A stretch of 10,891 bases of DNA, taken from JAWWBN01 sp033720955. Its GTDB lineage: Bacteria; Acidobacteriota; Thermoanaerobaculia; Multivoradales; JAHEKO01. Within the stretch, counting starts at the first letter, position 1; every line of letters starts with the position of its first letter. Shown one piece after another: positions 5,365 through 10,891 of the stretch. A program made the position numbers and the translations under genes. Below the pieces are notes generated by a model. It made no database searches and was not told the origin of the DNA. It was given only the letters and a program-made list of their open reading frames with translations. The DNA is taken from NCBI GenBank assembly GCA_033720955.1, contig JAWWBN010000123.1, forward strand, positions 1 through 10,891, in the 5' to 3' direction.

Positions 5365-6177
5365 TCAGACCGGAACGCCAGTGGACAGCGTCAGGTAGAG
5401 GGCGGTGATCTCGCCGATGAACGAGCCCACCACCAGCACGTAGAGGATGCCGGTGGCCGACTGGTTGGAGCGCTGGCGCGCGCAGTGGAGAGCCATGAGA
5501 CCCAGGGCGAGAGGGATGGCCAGGCCCCAGAGGAGCCGGAACCAGAGGAAGATGCCCTCGCCGGCCAGCCCGGCCAGGAGGGTCCAGGGGTGCGGCTCCA
5601 GGGCCGGGTCGGCGAGCGCCGCCGCGGTCATACCGGCGGCCGCCGTCGCCGTCCGCACGACCACGAGGCCGGTGAGGGCGGCGCAGAAGACGGTGAGGTG
5701 ACGGAAGCTCAGACGGGGCGCCACCAGGTACCAGTGCCCCAGCAGCATGGTGGTGAGCGACCAGCCCAGGAGCAGGGCGGAGCTGAGCAGGGCCCCGGCC
5801 AGCAGCGTCCCCCGGTAGGGGAGGGGAGCGGCGGCGGCCGGCAGGAGCTGGTGCCCGGCGCCGAGGAGGGCCGCCACCGTCGTCGCCAGGGCGAGGGCGG
5901 CGAAGCCCCGGGCCACCCGCCAGAGCTGACGCCAGACGCCGGCGTAGTAGCCGAAGCAGGCGGCGAAGCCGCCGAAGAGCGTCACGGCGCCGCGGGGGCC
6001 GGCGAAGGGCTCGAAGGGGTGCAGCAGGAAGAGCGCCACGGCCAGGGCCAGCAGCGCCAGGAGGATCAGGGCGTTGAGCTGGAAGTAGCCCCGCCCGAGG
6101 TCGTCCTCCGGGATCCAGAAGAGGGTGCTCAGACAGCCCGCGGCCAGGGCCAGCAGGAAGAGGAAGAAGACCCCCAT
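5365..6177 (-). CDS. Uncharacterised integral membrane protein with about eight helices (GHWYL motif)
   Basis: A 270-residue, very hydrophobic protein. Predicted helices lie at about 2-22, 32-52, 65-82, 90-110, 123-146, 160-185, 203-231 and 242-263. Notable residues are the motif GHWYLVAP (147-154), His109 and His231 near helix ends, the polar sequence RQRSNQSATG (234-243) before the last helix, and Glu256 within that helix (FIGEITALYLTLSTG). I do not recognise a named family. The ATG at 6177 lies 2 bases after the stop of lptFG, so it is almost certainly in the same operon. The reading frame stays open much further upstream, but that stretch is the shadow of lptFG. Roles in envelope assembly or a haem or quinone function are guesses. 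Confidence 0.78.
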   Translation of the reverse strand: MGVFFLFLLALAAGCLSTLFWIPEDDLGRGYFQLNALILLALLALAVALFLLHPFEPFAGPRGAVTLFGGFAACFGYYAGVWRQLWRVARGFAALALATTVAALLGAGHQLLPAAAAPLPYRGTLLAGALLSSALLLGWSLTTMLLGHWYLVAPRLSFRHLTVFCAALTGLVVVRTATAAAGMTAAALADPALEPHPWTLLAGLAGEGIFLWFRLLWGLAIPLALGLMALHCARQRSNQSATGILYVLVVGSFIGEITALYLTLSTGVPV

Positions 6178-6179
6178 CC

Positions 6180-8567
6180 CTAGGTCTCGACCCCGAGAAA
6201 GAGGTAGACCGAGAGCACGCCGAAAAGGAGGCTGGGGGCCCAGATGGAGAGCGGCGGCGGCAGCGCGCCGACCTCGCCCAGGGTGCGGCTGAAGGCGTAG
6301 ATACCCAGGAAGACGATGCCGAGGACCACCCCGATGCCCATGCCGTAGAGCGCCCCTCGGCGACCCAGCCGAAAGGAGAAGGGCAGGGCCAGGAGAGCCA
6401 TCACCAGGTTGGTGACGGGATAGCCGATCTTGTTGTGCAGCTCGACCTCGAGCTCGGGAACCGCCTGGCCGCTGGCGCGCACCTCGGAGATGTAGGCCGA
6501 GAGCTCGTCGTAGGTCATGGCGTTGGGCAGCTTGTACTCCGACTCGAAGTACTCGGGGGTCTCGGGGTAGTCGGCGAGCACAGGGCCCGGCAGCGCGCGG
6601 TACTGCGGCTCGACGCCGTCGAAGCGGCGGATCCAGGCGTTGACCACCCGCCACTGGCGATCGACGTAGGTGGCGCGCTCGGCGAAGAGCCGCCGCGCCA
6701 GCCGGTGGGAGGCGTCGAACTCGAGCACCTGCAGCCGGTGGAGGGTGGCGCTGCGCGAGTCGTAGTGGAGGTAGTTGTAGATGAAGCGGCCGCGCCCGAA
6801 GAGCCAGTTGCGGTCCGCCCGGCGGTAGGACCGCGGGGTCTCGCGGCCCCGCAGCACGTCGTCCAGCCGCGCCACCTTCTCGTTGGTGACCGGCAGCACG
6901 CGCGCCTGCACGAAGGCCGCCAGACCCGAGACGAGCAGCGCCGCCACCAAGATCGGCGCCGACAGCCGGTAGAGGCTGAAGCCGAGGGACTTGGCGGCGA
7001 TGAGCTCGTTGGAGCGCGACAGCAGGCCGAAGACCACCAGGGTGGTGATGAGGACCGCGACGGGGCTGAGCTGGAAGCCGACGTCGATGCTCTTGTATTT
7101 GTAGTAGTCCACGACGATCTCCGTCGCGACCTGGTTCTCGAGCATGTCGTCGAGCCGCTCGGTGAAGTCGGCCACCAGCTTGAGGGCCAGGGCCGAGAGC
7201 ACCGCCAGGATCAGCACCTTGAAGAAGGTGCGGATGATGTAGCGGTCGAGCAGTCCGGGGAAGCGCACCCGCGGACGCGGCAGCTTCACCACGAGATCCA
7301 CCTCGCGCGCGGCGGCGGATGGGCGCCGCCGGCGCCGGGGCACGACGCCCCGCAACCGGCCCGTACCCTCCGTCGAGCCCTCCGGCTGCGAGCGGCGCCG
7401 GGAGCGGAGCCGGGCCGTGAGCCGGGTGAAGCCGTCGACGGCGGCTCCGTAGAGCCGTCCCAGGAGATGGCTGCGATCGCGGTTTCGGCGCACCAGGAGC
7501 ACGAGACCGATGGCGAAGAAGAGGAGGTTCGGCCGCCACATGGCGAACCAGGGCGACATCTTGCCCAGGCGGGCCGCCTCCTCGCCGTTGTTCAGGAGCA
7601 CGTAGTAGAGCAGGATGACGGCGATGGAGATCGCGAACCCCGAGGCCCGGCCGCCACGCTGCTGGGTGAAGCCCAGGGGCAGGGCCAGGAGGGCGAAGAC
7701 CACGCAGGCTCCCGGGATGGCGAACTTCTTGTGGATCTCCACCCGGGCGAGATTGGCGCGCTCGGCGTGGACGTCGGGGTCCCGGATCACCGCCGCCAGC
7801 TCGCCGAGACGGAGGTCGCGCAGAGAGCGCATGGAGCTCGAGTAGCTGGGCGGCAGCCCCTCGAGCACCCGCTCCAGAGAGCGGTACTCGAATACCTCGT
7901 ACTGCGCCGGTTTGAGGATGTTCACCCGGTGGACCCGGGCGTTGGCGAGCTCCAGGACGAGCTGGCCGCTCTCCCGGTCGGCGCGCACCTCGCCCCATTC
8001 GGCCACCGTGATGTCGTTCTCCTTGCCGAGAGCCGTGTCGGCGACGAAGACGCCGTTCCAGCGTCCCTCCGGGGTGACCTCGAAGACGTAGATCGTGAGC
8101 CCCTCCCACTCCTCGTAGAAGACCCGCGGCTCGATCTGCCGGGCAGCGCTGTTGCGCACGACCTCGATCAGGAGCTGCTGCAGGCGGGTGTTGCCCCAGG
8201 GCAGAGCGGTCAGCATGAGGGCGCAGTTGAGGGTGGCGAGGATCAGCGACAGCAGCAGGATCGGCCGGTAGAGCTTGAGCAGGCTGACCCCGCTGGCGCG
8301 CATGGCGGTGAGCTCGCTCGTCGAGGAGAGCTGGCCGACGGCGACCAGGATGGCGAAGAGGAGCGCCATCGGGATGCTCAGCACCACCGTGTTGGGCAAC
8401 GTCAGGACGAGCATCTCGCCGACGGTCTCGGCCGGCACCCCGCGGCGGATGATCATCTCCGCGGACCGGAAGAGGAACTGCATCAGCATGATGAAGGTGT
8501 ACCCGAGGAACCCCAGCGCGAGGGGGCCCGAGATCTCCTTCAGCAGGTAGCGATCGAGGATGCGCAT
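6180..8567 (-). CDS. lptFG: Fused LptF-LptG permease of the lipopolysaccharide export ABC transporter
   Basis: One unbroken 795-residue frame holds two complete YjgP/YjgQ-family permeases. The LptF half (1-362) begins MRILDRYLLKEISGPLALGF, has helices near 13-36, 53-74, 100-120, 283-300, 309-326 and 343-360, and a periplasmic beta-jellyroll region at about 121-275. An Arg-rich linker (363-435, with RRRRR at 411-415) leads to the LptG half (436-795), which begins LLDRYIIRTFFKVLILAV, has helices near 447-463, 497-515, 538-558, 716-732, 738-756 and 772-791, and a periplasmic part at about 560-705. In known systems LptF and LptG are separate and, with two LptB ATPases and LptC, extract LPS from the inner membrane. 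Six helices per half put the linker in the cytoplasm, so fusion is topologically sound. The ATG at 8567 has no Shine-Dalgarno site. The next gene starts 2 bases after the stop. Confidence 0.93.
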   Translation of the reverse strand: MRILDRYLLKEISGPLALGFLGYTFIMLMQFLFRSAEMIIRRGVPAETVGEMLVLTLPNTVVLSIPMALLFAILVAVGQLSSTSELTAMRASGVSLLKLYRPILLLSLILATLNCALMLTALPWGNTRLQQLLIEVVRNSAARQIEPRVFYEEWEGLTIYVFEVTPEGRWNGVFVADTALGKENDITVAEWGEVRADRESGQLVLELANARVHRVNILKPAQYEVFEYRSLERVLEGLPPSYSSSMRSLRDLRLGELAAVIRDPDVHAERANLARVEIHKKFAIPGACVVFALLALPLGFTQQRGGRASGFAISIAVILLYYVLLNNGEEAARLGKMSPWFAMWRPNLLFFAIGLVLLVRRNRDRSHLLGRLYGAAVDGFTRLTARLRSRRRSQPEGSTEGTGRLRGVVPRRRRRPSAAAREVDLVVKLPRPRVRFPGLLDRYIIRTFFKVLILAVLSALALKLVADFTERLDDMLENQVATEIVVDYYKYKSIDVGFQLSPVAVLITTLVVFGLLSRSNELIAAKSLGFSLYRLSAPILVAALLVSGLAAFVQARVLPVTNEKVARLDDVLRGRETPRSYRRADRNWLFGRGRFIYNYLHYDSRSATLHRLQVLEFDASHRLARRLFAERATYVDRQWRVVNAWIRRFDGVEPQYRALPGPVLADYPETPEYFESEYKLPNAMTYDELSAYISEVRASGQAVPELEVELHNKIGYPVTNLVMALLALPFSFRLGRRGALYGMGIGVVLGIVFLGIYAFSRTLGEVGALPPPLSIWAPSLLFGVLSVYLFLGVET

Positions 8568-8588
8568 CGGCGTGCCGCGGCCGAGAGG

Positions 8589-8594
8589 ATTATA
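8589..8594 (-). promoter_or_regulatory. Perfect -10 hexamer of the lptFG promoter
   Basis: The minus strand reads TATAAT, a full match to the -10 consensus, in a GC-rich gap. It ends 21 bases before the lptFG ATG, so transcription would begin near 8582 with a leader of about 15 bases and no ribosome site. The best -35 is TCGACC with an unusually long 19-base spacer, which suggests help from an activator. Confidence 0.5.
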
Positions 8595-8619
8595 GGGATC
8601 GGACGGTCCCCGAGGTCGA

Positions 8620-8652
8620 GGGGGAGGAGCGGGCGGCCGGGAGGGAGCCGGG
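8620..8652 (+). other. G-quadruplex-forming motif upstream of lptFG
   Basis: Five runs of three or more G (8620-8624, 8631-8633, 8639-8641, 8643-8645, 8650-8652) are separated by 1 to 6 bases on the plus strand, which is the template strand for lptFG. It lies directly upstream of the core promoter. In DNA this GC-rich such motifs also occur by chance. Confidence 0.3.
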
Positions 8653-8682
8653 CGGCCTCCGGAGAGGGTCGCCGCACCTCTC

Positions 8683-8719
8683 TTGCAACGTCTGATAATG
8701 ATGATTATGTAAACTTGTG
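8683..8719. promoter_or_regulatory. AT-rich island between the SGNH hydrolase and lptFG, possible operator
   Basis: Bases 8691-8718 are about 25% GC, in strong contrast with the surroundings. They hold ATAAT (8695-8699) and ATTAT (8704-8708) as an inverted repeat with a 4-base gap, and -10-like hexamers on both strands (GATAAT on plus, CATAAT on minus). No matching -35 was found for either, so a protein-binding site or UP-like element is as likely as a promoter. Confidence 0.35.
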
Positions 8720-8722
8720 ACG

Positions 8723-8745
8723 CCGAGGGCGCACAGGCGCCTCGG
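8723..8745 (-). terminator. Weak hairpin terminator after the SGNH hydrolase gene
   Basis: On the minus strand CCGAGGCGC pairs with GCGCCCTCGG around a CTGT loop, with one bulged base. It starts 9 bases after the TAG stop of the SGNH gene. Only a poor T-tract (AAGTTTAC) follows, so termination may be partial. Confidence 0.4.
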
Positions 8746-8754
8746 GAAAGAGCC

Positions 8755-9816
8755 CTACTCCACGTCGAGCTGGCACACCCCACGGTCCAGGAGAGCTCGC
8801 ACCAGCCGCCTCGCCATGACCCGGTGACCGGCGGCGTTCGGATGAGGATCGTCGGAGGCGATCTGGAGCTCTCTGGCCCGCGGCCAGGTGAACGGAAGGT
8901 GGGTGATCCCCAGCTCCCGGTTCCACTCCTCGAAGAGCCTGCGCAACCGGGGCCGGTCGTATGAGGCGACGTTGACCGCCGCAACGCCGCGGTCGCCGGT
9001 CCACCGCGCGAGGATCTCGAGGGCCGCACGGTAGCCGGGCTCACCGACCATCGGACGGTACTCGGCCGGCACTCGCTCCAGGTCCACCTCGGTGACCCAG
9101 TCCCGCAGCCGGTCCTCGGTCCAGATCCACCAACGCTTCGACCCGGTCGCCGCCCGCAGAGCCGCCCAGAGCCGGGATGACCAGAAGGAGGGTCTTGGCC
9201 GCGGGCGCATGAGGAAGTTCGGCACACCCAGGTCGTTGGCCGTGAACAGCATCAGGACGCAGTCGGGCTCCCAGCTCTCTCCGGCGGCGGCCAGGAGAGC
9301 CGCCTCCTGGTAGGCGTTGTAGCCGGGAACGCCGGCGTTGATCACCTCGACCTTCGACGGCGAGGCGCGGGATCCCAGAAGCTCCTCGAGGGCCGCCGGC
9401 AGAGTCTCCCCCGTCTCGACGCCCATGCCGAAGACCTGGGAGTCGCCCAGGACGGCCACCCGGTAGCTGCCGGGCGCCTTGGGCACGGCCAGCTCGCGCT
9501 CCGAACGCAGCCCCAGCGAGTTGGTGGTGACCCGGGCGCCCGCGAAGCAGGTGTCGAGCCCGGTCTGGAGGCGGTAGACGACGCCGGGATCCTCCGGAGC
9601 GGGCCGCAGCAGATCCAGGAGACGCGCCTGCTCGCGCTGGCGGTCGCACGGTCCGGTCACCTCCGGGGGCCGTTCGGGCCGCCAGGCGCGGACCTCGAGC
9701 GGTCGCGCGGGATCGCGGGCCTCCCCGATGCGCAGCCCGGCCTCCAGGACGAGGAGGCCCGCCATCAGGCCGAGGCCGATCGCGAGACCGCGTTGAAGTC
9801 GCCGCCGCCCGGACAT
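8755..9816 (-). CDS. Membrane-anchored SGNH/GDSL hydrolase
   Basis: A 353-residue esterase-fold protein. A basic N-terminus (MSGRRRLQRG) and one hydrophobic segment at about 11-29 suggest a signal anchor with the enzyme on the periplasmic side. The SGNH blocks are present: VAVLGDSQVFGMGV (120-133, nucleophile Ser126), INAGVPGYNAYQE (159-171), FTANDLG (191-197, Asn194) and DDPHPNAAGH (322-331, Asp322 and His325 of the triad). Such enzymes hydrolyse or transfer acyl or acetyl esters on lipids or glycans; the substrate is not evident. Placement between parB and the LPS permease suggests envelope work but does not prove it. The ATG is 19 bases after the parB stop with no good ribosome site. A weak terminator follows the gene. 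Confidence 0.88.
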   Translation of the reverse strand: MSGRRRLQRGLAIGLGLMAGLLVLEAGLRIGEARDPARPLEVRAWRPERPPEVTGPCDRQREQARLLDLLRPAPEDPGVVYRLQTGLDTCFAGARVTTNSLGLRSERELAVPKAPGSYRVAVLGDSQVFGMGVETGETLPAALEELLGSRASPSKVEVINAGVPGYNAYQEAALLAAAGESWEPDCVLMLFTANDLGVPNFLMRPRPRPSFWSSRLWAALRAATGSKRWWIWTEDRLRDWVTEVDLERVPAEYRPMVGEPGYRAALEILARWTGDRGVAAVNVASYDRPRLRRLFEEWNRELGITHLPFTWPRARELQIASDDPHPNAAGHRVMARRLVRALLDRGVCQLDVE

Positions 9817-9835
9817 CCGGCCGCTGAGCGGGGCT

Positions 9836-10702
9836 CTACGGGGTCTCCGAGCGGAGCTGCTCGAGCACCGACTCGAGAGCCGAGATCAGATCGCCCCGGT
9901 CCACCGTGCTGCGCCGGAAGCTGAGGGCCAGGCTGTAGGTCTTGTCCGGCGACTGGAACTTGAAGACGTGGGGCTTGCGGCGCGAGCCGCGGCGCGCGGC
10001 CTGGCGAGCCCGGCTGCGTCGCCGCAGATCGTCGCGGCTGAGGCCGCGGCCGGCGGACTCCTCCAGCAGCCGGACCATCTCCTCCTCGTCCCGCGCGGCC
10101 TTGAAGATCTCGAGGAGCAGGGACTTCGAGGCGATCTCCAGAGCCTGCGCCGCCTCTCGCGCCCGCGCCGGCACCTGGACCAGCGCCAGGGTCTCCGTCA
10201 CCAGGCTGCGGGACTTCCCCACTGCATCGGCGATCTGCTGGTGGGTGTAGTCGAAGCGCTCGCCCAGAGCGCGGTAGCCGTCCGCCTCTTCGAAGGGGGT
10301 CAGGTCCTTGCGCTGGAGATTCTCGACCAGCGCGATCTCGAGCGCCTCCTCTTCGGAGACCTCCATCACGATGGCCGGGATCTCCACCAGACCGGCCTCC
10401 TCGGCGGCGCGGTACCGCCGATCGCCCGAGATCAGCCGGTAGCGCTCCTCGTCCCCCAGGAGATCGGGCCACGGTCGCACGAGGACCGGCTCCAGGACGC
10501 CCTTGTCGCGGATGGACTGGACCAGCGACGAGAGATCTCCCATCGACGTACGCGGCTGGTCGGGGTCGGCGTGGATCCGGGTGAGGGCGATCATCTGCCC
10601 GACGGTCTCGGCGCCGCCGGCCAGCTCCTCCACGAAGTGGACGTCGTGGCGCATCTTGACCTGCTCAGGGAGGCCCCGCCGGGACCGGGTGGCATCAGAC
10701 AC
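9836..10702 (-). CDS. parB: ParB/Spo0J-family partition protein
   Basis: A 288-residue DNA-binding CTPase-type partition protein. The ParB/Srx domain (about 35-120) has DPDQPR (46-51) and SGDRRYRAA (92-100), where the usual GERRxR box has Asp for Glu. ALVENLQRKDLTPFEEA (124-140) is the second conserved box. A helix-turn-helix follows at about 152-174 (YTHQQIADAVGKSRSLV). Residues 225-243 are very basic, and the C-terminal 45 residues (HVFKFQSPDKTYSLALSFRR onward) do not look like the usual leucine-zipper dimer domain. The GTG at 10702 is chosen because GGAGG lies 9 bases upstream and it overlaps the parA stop by 8 bases; a start at 10747 would run deep into parA. With ParA it would move replicated DNA. 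Chromosomal origin is favoured by the neighbours. Confidence 0.92.
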   Translation of the reverse strand: MSDATRSRRGLPEQVKMRHDVHFVEELAGGAETVGQMIALTRIHADPDQPRTSMGDLSSLVQSIRDKGVLEPVLVRPWPDLLGDEERYRLISGDRRYRAAEEAGLVEIPAIVMEVSEEEALEIALVENLQRKDLTPFEEADGYRALGERFDYTHQQIADAVGKSRSLVTETLALVQVPARAREAAQALEIASKSLLLEIFKAARDEEEMVRLLEESAGRGLSRDDLRRRSRARQAARRGSRRKPHVFKFQSPDKTYSLALSFRRSTVDRGDLISALESVLEQLRSETP

Positions 10703-10891
10703 GACCGAGAACCTCCTCGGAGAGCGAGTAGTACTCCATCGCACCACTCGAGCGGGGCGCGAAGGTGAATATCGATTCCTTGTACGCCGGGCTCTCCTCC
10801 AGCCGGATCGATTTCGAGATCGCGGTCTTGAAGAGCCGGTCGCCGAAGACGTCGCTGATCTGATCGCGGATGTCGCGCGCGAGCGTCGTCC
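10695..10891 (-). CDS. parA: ParA-family partition ATPase, C-terminal part (cut by window edge)
   Basis: The last 65 codons of a gene entering from the right edge and ending in TGA at 10697-10695. The translation includes ARDIRDQISDVFGDRLFKT, then AISKSIRLEESPAYKESIF and FAPRSSGAMEYYSLSEEVL. This matches the end of ParA/Soj-type Walker ATPases, including the region that normally reads LxExPxxxxxxxxYxxxSxGAxxY. The ATP-binding motifs lie outside the window. It overlaps parB by 8 bases, so the two form a translationally coupled parAB pair. Confidence 0.87.
   Translation of the reverse strand, partial: TTLARDIRDQISDVFGDRLFKTAISKSIRLEESPAYKESIFTFAPRSSGAMEYYSLSEEVLGRV

Noticed and set aside
6435..8720. 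Plus-strand open frame of 761 codons antisense to lptFG
   Set aside because: The product is a repetitive Glu/Gly/His/Val-rich sequence, typical of the reverse frame of a GC-rich membrane gene. No motif, ribosome site or promoter supports it.
8568..9227. N-terminal extension of the lptFG frame into the SGNH gene
   Set aside because: The frame is open upstream of 8567 but gives Arg/Ser/Pro-rich sequence and overlaps the correct SGNH frame. The conserved LptF start MRILDRYLLKEI and the TATAAT box fix the start at 8567.
9836..10891. parS centromere site near parAB
   Set aside because: I looked for the TGTTTCACGTGAAACA-type palindrome by eye across the window and saw no good match.
1..10891. tRNA, rRNA, CRISPR array, insertion sequence or phage genes
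   Set aside because: No cloverleaf, spaced direct repeats, terminal inverted repeats or transposase/integrase motifs were seen. The window is filled by housekeeping and envelope genes.

Overview
This is a compact, very GC-rich bacterial chromosome segment with 11 protein-coding genes, two of them cut by the window edges. The host should be a Gram-negative (diderm) bacterium, because it carries a TolQ-type Tol-Pal proton channel and the inner-membrane permease of lipopolysaccharide export. Gene content and style (etfBA, a one-piece LptF-LptG, a ParAB pair, near-total G/C at third codon positions) would fit Acidobacteriota or a similar deep lineage. That placement is an impression, not proven here. 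I see no rRNA, tRNA, CRISPR array, transposon or phage gene.

Layout from left to right: a partial tolQ (minus) leaves the left edge. Divergent from it run etfB and etfA (plus), the two subunits of electron transfer flavoprotein. Convergent with etfA is a SpoU/TrmH-type RNA 2'-O-methyltransferase (minus). Divergent from that is a DUF84 / YjjX-like NTPase (plus), followed after 70 bases by metK, S-adenosylmethionine synthetase (plus). Convergent with metK is a minus-strand block that fills the rest of the window. In transcription order, from the right edge, it reads parA (partial), parB, an SGNH/GDSL hydrolase, a 187-base regulatory gap, a fused lptF-lptG permease, an 8-helix membrane protein, and a small double zinc-ribbon membrane protein.

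The genes fall into four functional groups: electron transfer (etfBA), SAM supply and RNA methylation (metK and the methyltransferase), nucleotide-pool cleaning (DUF84), and cell envelope plus chromosome segregation (tolQ, lptFG with its two downstream membrane genes, the SGNH hydrolase, parAB). The last three minus-strand genes, lptFG, the 8-helix protein and the zinc-ribbon protein, are packed 2 and 7 bases apart and look like one operon.

The most notable features are these. (1) LptF and LptG are one continuous 795-residue protein with an Arg-rich cytoplasmic linker. (2) All three strand switches between positions 2156 and 4860 overlap by exactly four palindromic bases (CTAG, CATG, CTAG). 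(3) At the CATG switch the two genes appear to carry face-to-face promoters, each embedded in the other's coding sequence, and the minus gene looks leaderless. (4) Two plus-strand promoters share an 11-base block at their -10 region, and one holds a perfect 14-base palindrome in its spacer. (5) Two uncharacterised membrane proteins lie downstream of lptFG. I did not find a clearly new defence or mobile system. Most long open frames antisense to these genes are GC-rich shadows.
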